From the NCBI GenBank assembly GCA_036583965.1, contig JAZBQD010000027.1, positions 7,169,187 to 7,233,186 of the forward strand: 64,000 bases of DNA. The letters are read 5' to 3'. This stretch comes from Prunella strophiata (Eukaryota > Chordata > Aves > Passeriformes > Prunellidae). Made by a program: the position numbers and the translations under genes. The notes beneath the pieces are model-generated. The model had not been told where the DNA came from. It searched no databases and saw only the letters and a list, made by a program, of their open reading frames with translations. Positions 1-11,818 of the stretch are shown one piece after another; the first letter of the stretch is position 1, and each line of letters begins with the position of its first letter.

Positions 1-3000
1 TCATTTCCAGCATCTGTAACAGAAAGCACATTCCTATTTTATTTGTGGAAGCACAAGGAAGGTTCAAATCTGATGGTACAGCAGTGAATGAATTTGTAAA
101 ATTCGATATTATAACTTTACAATATTGTAAGACATTTGAAAATCAGGTGTATTTATGTATTATCTAGAGTTGCAAAGAAAGAAGATTTGTATACTCTGGA
201 ACAGATTTTAATTTCTCTTTCCTTCCCTGAAGTATATATTGAAGAATGATGACTGGTGCATAATTTTATGTCACTGGCTAAGTCTGACCTGACCCTGCCA
301 AACTGCCAGGGTCACTTTCTCTACTTGAAGAACCAGTTTCCTCACAACACACAAACCTTCCAATAAGACCTTACCTTTGAGCACAGTAGTTTTCTTTCTG
401 TCATAAATGACATACAGTAGTCTGAGATGAACCACTGGTAATACAGGTCTTCCAGAAGTATTTATGGAGGGAGAGACCATCCAGAGGTGTGAATGATGGC
501 AAAGCCAACTTAATTTGCTTGCAAATGCAGTGACCTCCATGGGCAGTTGTGCTGGAGCAGCACATGTAGAACAGTAAGAACTGAGAAAGGTCAAATTAGT
601 TCATGAACCAGGCAGTATCTCCAAGAATGGGACCACTTCCCTGAGTATTCTACCTGCAAAAGAGCCACCTCCTGTGAACTACTTGCCACCAACAGGCTGG
701 CTAAGTCAGGATTTAAACATAATTTATGACATCAGAAGCAAATATGTGCTAGGAAAAACAGGTTCTCTGCCAGGCTGGAGCTTAATCTCATGAGCGTGTC
801 TCTTTCACAGAGAAGTGAAACACATGAGCAAGCTTTCCTAAATTACACACTAATCTACTTTTCAGTGACTTTAAAATTTATTACTGAAAGTACAAATAGC
901 TGTCAGCTTGGAACTAATTAAAATGTTAGGATTAACCTAAGGTGTACTGTTGCCCAGGCTTTCAGCAAATGAGAAAGACATAGAAAAAATAAATGAATGT
1001 TTAACTGGTACTGTCATAGAATGGAGTTCTCAATGTAAGTGAAATATCTGATGACTTCAGTGAAGGAATGGATTTCTTAGCAACAATTAGAAGTTTGCAG
1101 AAGTTAGGTGAGTCATGTAATGTACCACATTACCTGAAGTAATGATGATTTTAAGAGCTGGACTGGGAATCTGATTATTCTGATTTATAAAAACAAATGT
1201 AATTTATAATGTGCCATTTCTTACCAGCTGCAGTAGCTGAGGATCCCTTCACCCCTACCTGATAGATATGGAATAATTATTTAATATAATGGACTATATG
1301 TAAAAATAAAGCCACACACCAATCTATACAACCAGAGGAATTATTAGGCCAGCCCACTTGCCTCCATGTAGGCACTCAGGGGTGTGGATGCTGCACAGCC
1401 TTGATTTGCACACAGGCAAAACACCAGAGCTTGTATTTGTGCATGGCTCATGGGTAGATCAGAGGCACTTTCAGCTGGCTGCAGCACACAGTGCTCCTGG
1501 GGCAGGGCTTGTGGGGTCTGGCAGGACCCTCCTCTGAGACAAGGGGCTGAAATTGCAGAGCCATTCTGGTATCTGGCTGCAAACCCAGCTCTGGTATTTC
1601 CAGTGCAGTGGATAAACCACTAGGAACAAATCCCATCTTCAAAAAGTTTCTTGGCCACTTTGTCTGTTTTTCTTTTTCTTTTTTCCTTCTTTAATTCCTT
1701 TGGTCTAGATCTACTTTCAAAAGGCTTCCTCCACAGAGCTTCACCATGGGGAAGACAGAAATCAGGAGTATAGGAGGAAAACCTTCTGGCTTATTTTCCT
1801 GATCAGCAACTGAACCTGAGAGGAAAACATGGTGACTGTTACAAATCAGAAGATGAATCTTGGGGGAATTTAGTTGAGATTTTACAAACTTGTACAGAGA
1901 GGAACAAATTGTGATGATATGAGAGTTTTTAATCTGGACAGAGTTCATACAACAGTCAAAGGAACATCTAAGTCCAAACATTCAGTGTGGGAAGCTTTGG
2001 CTTAAATCATGAGCTTCATCATAATTTCAACAACTGAAAACCATTCTTAGTGAGTTATGATTCAGAAAGCTTGAAAAGAAGAAGCTGTCAATCATATCTT
2101 TAATTCAGCTAGTTTTGCAGCTAGGGGAAAACTAGCACAGTACTTTTAAAATCAATTATTGCTTTCATTTGATGATTTGGCCCCACTGGCAGCTCATTGC
2201 TTTTACCTCTGCAACATGTAGCTATCACATTTTGCTTATGTTAAACCAATATTTTTATATTTTAATTTAAAAACATTAAATGCTTATTCTCTGTTTCTGC
2301 CTTGAAGTCATCATGCTTCATTGATGACATAATTTCAATGGAGAAAAATGAGTAAAACACAATGGTTTCAGATGAAGACAAAACAGAGAAACAAATGAAA
2401 TTCCTAAAATCAAAGGACTTGCAGAAAATTTATCCAAGAAAACAGAAAAATCTGGGGTTTATATAGAGAAGCATTTTAACTAAAATCCTTCTCAAAGTTT
2501 TCCATTAAGTGTGAGTCTTAAATTTCATGTACTAACTGCCTGGATGCATGTGGCAAAAAAGTAATTGGGTAATAACTTATGAGCATCTGCAATGCATTTG
2601 AGAAAACAAGTCAGTCCTTGTTGGTCTGAGGGCACAGTGAACAAAGTGAAAGTCCTACATTTTGTCTGGAAAGATGGGCAGTTGAACTTCACTTTCTGCT
2701 ATTGTGCTATTGCCACAATGGAGCTATCAATCAGCCAGCCAGACACATTAACCAAGCAAGCCATAAATTCCACAAGATCTTGCAATTGTACTTTTCAGCT
2801 TTTTACTTCTTTTAGCATTCCTAGAAGTTATTGCTCTTTCCCTGGCATCTTCCCACATATATAAAGGTTCTGGCAGCTTTGACCTTCACCATGGACTTTT
2901 ACCAGGTGCCTTCTATCACTTTCTGAAGGTGCTCTGCATATGCACTCTGGAGCCATCATCAATCAAATTGTGTCACCCTACACCATTCCCATCTACTGCC

Positions 3001-4026
3001 TGGTGTCATACTGGCACTGAAGATTTCAAAAAATACATATTTGACTTCTACTGACCTGAGTTTTAAATCCACACTTAGAAAAGTGACCTCCTGCTATAAA
3101 TTAGCCATTGTGAGGGTTGGCATCTCTGTGACAGGATGGACTTTGTCACCCCCAGCCACTCCCCCTTCTCTGCTTTTGGGAGGTGATGAGCCTCTTGACC
3201 AAATGGACTCTACAGCCTAGTGGGGAAACAGCCCATGCTTGGTGCTTCATCATGTTCCCACATCTGCTGCCTTGTCACTTCTGTGAACTCTGTCCCAGGG
3301 CTGGGGAATTAGGGCTGTTGTGGGCCTTCAGGAAATGTGAAACAATTGATTCCCTTTACTGTGCTACATGGCTGTGACTTCTAAAAGGGCAACATAAGAA
3401 TTATTAATATTAAAGCAGGCAAACGTGCTCTGCCCTTATTGCCAGTCCTGGTGTGCATGGGCCAGGAATCAGTCCATCAAAAAAAATCACAATATCGACT
3501 GAAAAGTCATGAGACTGAAACACTAACAATTCTATGAAGAAAAAGGTTTGCTCTTAGGGGAAAGTGGGAATATGGAGAGCCTCAAAGGGAGACACAACTT
3601 CCAGAAAGACAGGCTGCCATCACCACTGTGCCTTCCCACTAGGTCCCAAACACTCAAGTTCTTCTGAGTGTTCTCTTCGCAAAATCCTGTTAGCTCCCTT
3701 TTTTCTTTCTAGCAGAGAGTAAGGACTCTTTGCAAAGTGAGGGCAATGAGTAATTTAAATTCAGCTTAAAGGGCTTAGTACCTGCCTCAGTGCCCTGGGA
3801 GTGTGTCCTTTCATTGTAACCTTGCAACGAGAAGCTGTACTGAATTGGGTTCTGAATACCTCTTTCAACCCCCAAAAACTACTCTTGTCCTTCTGCTAAG
3901 CTGTTATGCAGTTATGCAGTGTTAGAGCTTTTCTCAGGGCTGGGGGACCTGGCTTCAGCTCCTGTTTTTATGTGATCAAAATCAGAGTCTCATCCCTTGA
4001 TTGGGTGTCCAGCCTAGAGGTTGCTT
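1..4026. other. unassigned intergenic or intronic sequence
   Basis: No gene, RNA gene or repeat family was recognised. Open frames are 107 codons or fewer, with no domain-like composition and no convincing exon structure. A pyrimidine-rich run lies at about 1661-1700. The patch at 1370-1640 is somewhat richer in G+C than its surroundings but matches nothing I know. Diverged or unfamiliar repeats could be hidden here. Confidence 0.6.
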
Positions 4027-4051
4027 GGGAAGGGAAGGGAAGGGAAGGGAG
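4027..4051. repeat. (GGGAA)n pentanucleotide microsatellite
   Basis: About five tandem copies of GGGAA, nearly perfect, in otherwise unique sequence. It is purine-only on the plus strand. Pentanucleotide arrays of this kind are often length-polymorphic, so this is a possible marker but has no evident function. Confidence 0.9.
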
Positions 4052-4479
4052 AATAATCTCACCTATCAGAGCTGCTCAAACAGTGAGACTGAATGTCTGA
4101 TGGTAACCTTGCTGCTCTGTGCAGTCACAGAGCAGCAGAATAGCCTGGTTTCCAATGATTTTATTCTAATTTAATCATACTTCAGTGTGAAAAGTAAGCT
4201 ACTTTTTGGGAGCATATAGGGAGATGAAGACTCCCGCTACAAGTGAGTGTTTTCTGAGGATTGGGGCTGGCAAATTTTGGTTTTCTTTCCTTTTCTCCCT
4301 CTTGCAGCCAAATCAACAGAGAGAGCTGAAAGCCTCTTCTCCCAGTTCTGTTACCCTTTAGCATAAGTGGCTGAAGTGCTTTGAGGCCTTTGCAGCTGAA
4401 GTGAACAACTTGTGCAGCTGTGTTCTGCTACCCAGACACTCATCTGAGCCCTTCTGGAGCAGAGTGTGAGTTTGGAACA

Positions 4480-5060
4480 CATGCATAAGCAATAATGCAT
4501 TAACCATTGCTTAATAACTTATTAGAGCCTGGCTTCTGTGGAGACACCAGGGAAAAGCTACAGCCAATTAGTTGTAAGAGGGCGGTGGAACAAAGTTAAA
4601 CTTTAAATTACTGCAGGAAAGGTGAGCTGATAAACTTGAGACTAAACTAGTGTATCAGCACTACAATGGAACTATCAGCTTTGTATAAAACATTAGTATG
4701 ACAAATTAGTGCTTTGATCGTGCTAGATATAACCATATTCATTTGTTTAATTAAACAATCTAGGCTTCTCTTGGTGTGGGTCATTTAAAAAAATGTTAAA
4801 AATAAAATTAAACACATAATTAAGCTGACAACAGATAAAGACCCTTGTGCAGCAAGTTGAAGGCAGTTAATTTATAAGGAGCCTGGTCCCTGAAGGCTGT
4901 GTAGTTTATTAAAGTTACTGAGGCAGAGATGTGATAAAATATTTTATGTAGTGCTTTAAAGGCTAAATTGCTCTGACACTTTTAAAGTCCATGGGATATA
5001 GTCAATTAGGATGTCTTGTTATCATGTTTTTTACTCATAAAGTAATCTAAACAAAATCCA
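4480..5060. promoter_or_regulatory. candidate conserved non-coding element (homeobox/forkhead-rich)
   Basis: This is unique AT-rich sequence without repeat signatures. It is dense in TAAT/TTAATTA homeodomain-type cores, ATGCAT-like words and forkhead-type TGTTTA words, and it has a perfect 16-bp palindrome at 4743-4758. Both strands have frequent stops, so it is not an exon. The texture resembles ancient vertebrate enhancers near developmental genes. That is inference from base words only; no alignment was possible, and AT-rich neutral DNA also yields TAATTA by chance. Confidence 0.35.
4743..4758. promoter_or_regulatory. 16-bp perfect palindrome, TTGTTTAATTAAACAA
   Basis: The sequence is its own reverse complement. 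It joins two convergent forkhead-like TGTTTA half-sites around a central TTAATTAA homeodomain-like core. Palindromy suits binding of a protein dimer. The motif reading follows known forkhead and homeodomain preferences; actual use as a site is unproven. Confidence 0.35.
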
Positions 5061-7778
5061 TGGTTATACTAATAACTTCTTAAAGTTCCTAGATTGACCT
5101 TTTCTCAAATATTTGACTGTGGTGTGTGTAATGGCCCTCACTGGTCACTCTGGTCATAATGAAACTCATCTGAAAGACCATGTCTCTCCCAAAATGCCAA
5201 AGCAGAGATTGCCAGGGATTAGGTTGAGAACTTGGTCAAAATCTAAAAAGAACCATCTGGTCCTGCAGGTCTCCAGGTACAAGGTCTGTAAAGTTCCTGT
5301 ATGAGGGGAAAATATTGGTATTGCCTTAGATGTCTGGAGCTGGAGGAATTCTGGTTGGGTATTTTCCAATACTTTCATTTGGATTTGAAAATAAAGCACA
5401 CCAAAACACCTATGACAACAGCTGCATTAGATAATTAAATAAGCACTCACATTTACAACCTGCTCTCTTGAAATATTAGAAATATGTTTGAAAAGGTAGT
5501 TGTAGTACTCAAATTGTTGTTTTCCATGTTTGGGAGTATGCAAATGCATCAGCTTTATCTCTGATATTTCTGAGGGCTGAAGGGGTTCTTTCTCCTGTAT
5601 TTTCTAATGGGATATTTCCAATTTTTTTTTTTTTTGCTACTGCCTTTTAGCAGTGTTAAGTCAAGTCTATCCTTGATCTTTATCAAGGTCACAAGGGCAG
5701 CTACTAAATTTCTGTTGGACTTCAAAGAGTTTTTTATGTAACCCTCAGGCTTCTAAAACAAACAGGAAGAGGGGGAAAAACCAAAGGATAACAAGCCCTA
5801 TTCAGGAGAAAGCTAAGGAAAGGCACAATAGGATGAAGAAAAAGGGACTTAACCCAAAACTTATAAAATCTCCTTGTTTTAAATGGACAAAGATTTCGAA
5901 AAGGATGTGTTACTTTGTAAAAGAGACTTGGTGAGGTCAGTGGCTTTCATACTCCTGGTCATCTCTCTTCCTCAAAATATTTCTTTTCCATTTGACAAAG
6001 TTTCTCTGAGCTCTGTATTTGTCATGCAGTATTGTGTGATGGAGTTGGAATGTGGTCCCCACTTAAAATTTACTGAAGCATGAGACATGCTTACTTTTAC
6101 TTATCTTCACAAATAGCTAAAAAAACCCCTCAAGTATACTTTTAACCACCTCCATAGAAAATATCTGATCAAACTGATATATTTCTCTGGATTTTGCATT
6201 GTCTGTGTTTCAGAAGCACAATTTAAGTTGTAAATTTCTGGGGGTTTAAAGAGTTGTCTGTAGCACTGAGGTTTGCAGCTGTCAAAGCCATGTTGGAGAA
6301 CTGCAGCCAAATGCTCCCTTACAAAATATTCTTATCCAGAGAGAGGGAGTGACAGGGGTTGGCTGCTCAGAGATGGATGATTGTTTGTTCTGCAAGCAAC
6401 CTATAGCTTTACATCTTTTTTTCTGAAACTTTTCATCCTTCATTTTTTAAAGTTAATACCAAGTCAACTGTGCCTAAAACTTCACCACTACACAGAGTTT
6501 CAATATTTGCTTCTTACACATGTTTTAGGGCAGGCCTATCCAACACTGAAAAGAGAATGGGAGACACAAATTCTGTGCTAATCTTTTAAGGGAAACAAGA
6601 TGACATGTGAATGCATTGACAATATTAATGTAGATCCCCTGCCAGGCCTCATAGCCTGTCTCCTTCCAGATTTTGGAGATCTGCATTGCAGATCTGAGGG
6701 CCAGCCTCAGATCATAGAAAAATAGCTAGCAATAAGTGATTCCCAAATGAATTTTTGCTGTGTCTGCACATTATTCAGCTTTCTAAACTTCTATTACTTT
6801 TGACTGTAGGTCAGTTTTGATTTATCATTTCAACTATAGTTACAATGTGAATATAAAAAGAATAAGAAATTTTCCTCTTTGTTATTTCAGTGTGATCAAG
6901 AAGGGTTCCTTTTAACTGAAACTTTTCCACAAGTTAATTATATTCAAATATTCTGTGAGGTTGTATCTACTAACCCATAAACACAATATTTGAGAAAAAA
7001 GATTAATATACCATGGTTTAAAATTTTGTATGCAGGACAAACAAATTATTATAAGTAAATTTCCTTTTGTTTAGCACAGAGATTTTGGAAGCATTGGAAG
7101 TTCATGCTTGAACGCTTTTGTGTTTTTTCATAAAAATTACTTTTGCAGATGAAAGTAAATATTCAGTGTCTGAAAGTAAAGGGAGAAATTTGGTTCACTG
7201 TGGGATAATGAAAACTGAAAAACAATTATGTTGCTGCAATCAAGATCTCAGCTACAAATAACTAATTTCAGTGCTCTTCCACTGCTCCAAAATATACTGC
7301 TTATTGTTCTTAAAATATTTATATGCCTTTGAATTATTTACTGAGCAAAGGACGCTTGCACTCTTTTAACATAGAAGGAGATGGAAGATTATTTCGTGTC
7401 AACATAACAGAAGACAATAATAAATCCATAATGCAAATAATATGCCTGGGAAAAGAGCTGTGTATTATTAGTGTGTGTGTGTGTGTGACTAGATTGCACC
7501 TGGGCTTTACTTATGGAAATACCTTTTCTGGCAGTGTGGAAACACTTGGTTTTGAGTGAAAAAAGTAATCAGGAGAAACTCTTCTGCAGTTGGCTTCTTT
7601 TAGGAAGATACTTGAGTAGTCACCTTGTACTAGTTTTAGATGTGATTGCTCAGAAGACTTGAGGATATGAAACTAGCAAACAATGAATTAATTTCAATTT
7701 GTTTCCCATTTCTGTAGAGGTGGATTTGCAATATTAATGTGAGCAGTGTGAATTCTGACCTTTTCTGTCGTTGTGTTT
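5061..7778. other. unassigned sequence with short simple repeats
   Basis: No gene is supported. Simple tracts are a T14 run at 5622-5635 and a (GT)8 microsatellite at 7471-7487. An open frame at 7323-7559 has a mixed, superficially protein-like first half. It then runs through the GT repeat, and I see no exon boundaries or domain, so it is not called. Elsewhere no repeat family is recognised. Confidence 0.6.
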
Positions 7779-7990
7779 AGGAATGAGATATGAGGGAGAA
7801 ATTCTTTACTCTGACAGTGGAGAGACACTGGCACAGGCTGCCAGAGAAGCTGTGGATGTGCCATCCCTGGAAGTGCTCCAGGCCAGGTTGGATGGGGCTC
7901 TGAGCACCCTGGGACAGTGGCTGTTGTCCCTGCCCATGGCAGAGGGGGTGGGAACAGGTGGTGTTTAAGGTATTTTCCAACCCAGCCCAT
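7779..7990 (+). mobile_element. CR1 LINE fragment, 3' region
   Basis: The segment matches the remembered avian CR1 3' untranslated consensus over its length. It carries, in order, a GAAATTCTTTAC block, a CACTGGCACAGGCTGCC block, CATCCCTGGAAGTG, GGCCAGGTTGGATGGG, CCCTGCCCATGGCAG and a TTCCAACCCA ending. The copy is 5'-truncated as usual for CR1 and stops before the terminal ATTCTRTG octamers. Similarity is high, so it is one of the younger fragments here. It explains the open frames at 7694-8065, 7771-7968 and 7777-7980. Confidence 0.93.
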
Positions 7991-10933
7991 CCCAGGAATA
8001 GTGGCTTGGCTTTTCCATTCCTGTCTGGCCATGGGCTCTTGTCCTTTTGTTCTTAATTTCTTCACTAAATTCCTTCATGAATTCTCACTGACAGTGTCTG
8101 CTTTATTTCAAGTATTCTGAAAAAAAAAAAACCCACCCAACCAACAATGAAAATCTTCCCTATAGGAAAAAAATTAGATGGAAGCAGGATATTTTTATGT
8201 TTTTCCTTTGTGTCTAAAACATTTTTGCTTTTTCCATGTTTTTCCTTCCCTTGTTTCCTTCATGAAAATATGACCCAGTTAATCTAATACTTAGCATCTT
8301 CAGGGTCATGTATAAAAAATTAGTTATAGTTTTAATGCAAAGCACAAGTATAATTCTGTACATCTTTCCAAAAAATGGACAATATCCAACATAGAATTTG
8401 ACACTGTGGAACAGAACAAGAGTCTTGCCAGCCAGCAGTCTCTGAGAGGTGACAGTTTAAAATAATTCAAAGGTGCCCAAGAAATACATTTCCCGCATGT
8501 AAGTTTCCTTCTAGCCCCAACAATTATGTCTGACTATTAAAATTTTGAAATATGGGGCAAAAGGAAAAGAAAGGATAAATGATAAAAGAGGGAGGGGATA
8601 ATGGCAACAAATATTCTCCTTGTGTTTCCTTCAGAAAGGCACATGAATGGAGCCTCAGAATGTTTCCTGCTGCCATTGAAACCAATTAGATTTTTTGCAT
8701 TAACTTCAGTAAGAGCAAATGCAGGCCCCTGGAGATAAATATTTCTGTCAATATAGCAAAAAACCTGTTTCATTTCAGGTCATAATGTAGACAGAGATAT
8801 GATTTTGTCTTCTAATCTGGTGTAGGATTTATATAATTGAAGGAGAAAGGCACTTTAATCCTTTGGTTAAAATGATTATATTTTGTCTTCTAAAAAAAAA
8901 AAAAAACCACACAGGAATTGTTCTGTTATAAAACTATTGAGATTCTTTCCTGTACTAAAAGAACAATCATCTGATCTTTGCAATTACTGATTTGTGTAGT
9001 CAAAGAGTTGCTGAAGCATATTCTGCTGTTTCTATTTTAGGAAGAACAGATACCTTCATGATGCTGCCAAATTTTTTTTGCTTTTTTTGGGGATCTAAAA
9101 TTTAAAATGCAGTAGACCTCTATTGCAATGCTTCATCATTCAAGCTGCCCTTTAAAATCAGTGAGAGTAAAGATCATCTCCAAGAATTAGAGTACAAGGC
9201 ATAGATCTGTGAGAAAAGGTCTCTATAAGAGTTGAGAAATTTAGTAGTTTGGGATTTTCTGCTCTGAAAACACATGTTTTGAATTTTCAATATAGCTGAA
9301 GCTTCTTCATCAATAAATGCTACTTGGTTTTAAATGAAAATATGTTCTAGAAATATTTAAATTACTGATTTTTTTATTGTTTCATTTTTTGCCACCCCCC
9401 TGCACGGGAATCTAAACCATGCTTGAATTGTTGATTTACTTATTTTTAATGATAAGGCATCAAACAGCTGATTATTCAAGTGTAAAAGTTTTCACATGGC
9501 AATGGATGAATTCATTAGGGAATTGGAAGGTGTATATGGATAGCAATTTTTTTCCTCTGGAGAAACAGTTACCAATACGAACATATAAATAAATTATTTC
9601 CCTGCTGAAATAAATCTGAAGTCTTAAGTTCTATCTATTGACAATTTAATAGATTTGTTTTTAGGTATCCTCCTAATGCTGTGATTTATTAAATAATTTA
9701 CATATTTAACATCTGTGAAATTGAACAAAAAAAAGTCATCTGAAGATAGCAGAAATCTAAACAAATGTGTTCTGTTTTCACTTTCAATGAACTAATTGTG
9801 CTTGGTTGAGGTTTTGAAAAAATTATTTGTGAAAAAGTTCTTCTCAAATAAGTGCAAAATCAGAAAATATGAAAACAAGACCCAACCCACAGTATAATTA
9901 TGCAAATATTTGTTTTGTAAATATCCTGCATTGTTTTCCTTATCAAAGACAATCCAGATTTTTTCCAAGGGGAAATAGGTAATGTGCAGCAAAGCCTTGG
10001 AAATTCCTTGTAACTGTGGGTGGAAAGTAATACAATTCCCATTGGTTGTGTTTGCCCACTAATAAATAACACCAGGGCAAGCTGATCAGCCTGTTAAAAC
10101 AATTCCTTAAAATATTGAAATAGCTGGAAACATTTGGCAGCTTTTTTGTTCACTTGCCAGAGTTTCCAGGACCCAAAGAGGCTGCCACAAGCCCTTTATC
10201 TGCAAACTGGCTCCAGAGAGGCTGGAAGCTGGGAAATTAGGGAATGCCACAGTCCTGCTGACCTGGGAGCAACCAGGAGCTTAAAACCAGACTGGTCTTT
10301 GAGCTGGGAGGCACAGGCAAGAGTCCTCCAGGATTATGCCTGAGTTTCGCTGAATGTTTAGAAATAGAATTATTTCTGCCAAGTGTCTTTATTTCAATAT
10401 TCAGCTAAAAACATGTCTGAGGATTTTCTGAGCAGCTTTGTGGAGATGTATTCAGAGGTATAAGAAGTGGGGATGTAGAACAGTGAACCCTCCATGAAGA
10501 TAATATTTTTAGGAAGTAAACTGGAATAAATCCATGCTGTGACCCCTTTGGACAGATGGGGCAAATACCTTAACAAATGCAGGAGCAATTTCTATCATTC
10601 AAAGTTGATGGGACAAATAGCCCACTCTAAAAATATGTCTAGAGGATGCTGATGTACACACAGATAATCTGCCTTGTTTTGCTTGACAAATGAAAAACAG
10701 CTAGTGTGAGTGCCTGCAGAAAAAAATAGCAGATAAATTCAGTGTAGGTAAATGTCAGGTGATGCACATGAGAAAAAAAAATTCCTTACTGTCTAGATCT
10801 ATGATGATGTCTTATGATGTTATCCTCTGTATTCTGGGGTAAGATATTCCTCTGACAGTAGGTAAATCCCTGAGGGTGTCAGTTCAGTGCTCAGTAATGG
10901 TCAGGTAACTAATCAGATGTTAGAAATCATTAG
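7991..10933. other. unassigned AT-rich sequence
   Basis: No gene or recognised repeat family. Short A runs occur at about 8120-8132 and 8892-8905. The interval 10130-10350 is richer in G+C and holds a 69-codon frame, but it has no recognisable product. The remainder is AT-rich unique sequence. Confidence 0.6.
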
Positions 10934-11119
10934 AAAATTAAAAAAAAAAAAAAAAAAACCACAAAAAAAAACCCAAAAAAAAAACCACACCAAAAAAAAA
11001 AAAACCAACCAAAAAAAAAAAAACCAACCAAAAAACAACCCCACCAAAAAAAAACAACAACACAACAAAAAAAAAAAAAAAAAAAAAAAAACCAAACAAA
11101 CAAACAAACAAAAAAAGAG
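10934..11119. repeat. A-rich low-complexity tract with CC interruptions
   Basis: About 186 bp made almost only of A and C. Long A runs are broken by CC, CCAACC, CACACC and CAACAACAC steps, ending in an (AAAC)n stretch near 11092-11110. It probably grew by slippage from a poly(A)-like seed. The open frames on both strands here (10887-11150 and 10913-11107) translate only the repeat: Lys/Asn/Pro-rich one way, Phe/Leu/Gly-rich the other. Such tracts are prone to assembly errors. Confidence 0.93.
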
Positions 11120-11234
11120 AATATCAGAATATCATTATTGTGTTGTATGAAAAGTTCATGATCTGCCTCCAGCTAGACACTGAAAAGCTTTTGCCACCCC
11201 TCCAGACCTCCCTCCTCCCCAGTCTCCAGGAGGC

Positions 11235-11818
11235 TGCAGTAGAACTGAGCAGGGCTCCATGAAAGGTCCAAAAGATAAGCAAAGAATGGAAGAGCTTCTG
11301 TATTAGGAATGATTAAATAAATGAGGATCCTTCAGTCTGGAAAAGAGAGGGCTGATGGAGACTGTGATAGCAGTCTATAAAATCATGAAGTGCTGATAAG
11401 GCTCAGTTGTTCACATTCTCTTCACAGTATCTTGTCCAAGAGCCAGGGGAAATCAAATGAAGGTAGCAGGAGCCAGATTTAAAAGAAATAAAAAGACACA
11501 GATCTCATGAATTGGGTAGGTGATCTTGCCAGAAGATTGATGGGATGCTAAAATTCTCCATTGGTCTAAGGGGAGAATGGTCAAGTTCAAGGAGGAGAAA
11601 TTCACTGAGGTTTAGCTGAACACATGGTTATTGTGCCTGGTTCAGGGAGTCCCTAAGTTGAGAATAAGTGGAACCTGGGTGAATATTAGGGGAAATTATG
11701 ATTTATACTTTTCCTGTTTTTATACTTTTCCCTACTTATCTACTTATGGCTGTTATTGGAAATGAAATACAGTGCAAGAGGGGTTTCTGGGCTCAGTATG
11801 GCTGTTTTTATGTTCTCA
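11235..11818 (+). mobile_element. old CR1-L-type LINE copy reaching its 3' end
   Basis: This is a diverged but long match to the CR1-L/CR1-X type 3' consensus shared by birds, turtles and crocodilians. Visible blocks, in order: CTTCAGTCTGGAAAAGAG (about 11331), GGTCTATAAAATCATGA-like at about 11371-11390, a GGGGAAATCAAATGAA block, a TTTAAAAGAAATAAAAAG block, CTTGCCAGAAGATTGATG, a CAAGTTCAAGGAGGA block, and a terminal GGGCTCAGTATGGCTGTTTTTATGTTCT end near 11790-11817 corresponding to the family's terminal TATGTTCTTATG. Many substitutions and small indels indicate great age. The 5' limit is uncertain because the first ~60 bp are weakly similar. Confidence 0.85.

Noticed and set aside
7323..7559. 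78-codon frame with a mixed, protein-like N-terminal half
   Set aside because: It runs into a GT microsatellite, has no recognisable domain and lacks clear splice sites; chance is sufficient.
7694..8065. 123-codon minus frame
   Set aside because: Most of it lies over the CR1 fragment at 7779-7990.
10887..11150. Lys/Asn/Pro-rich plus frame and Phe-rich minus frame
   Set aside because: Both are readings of the A/C low-complexity tract.
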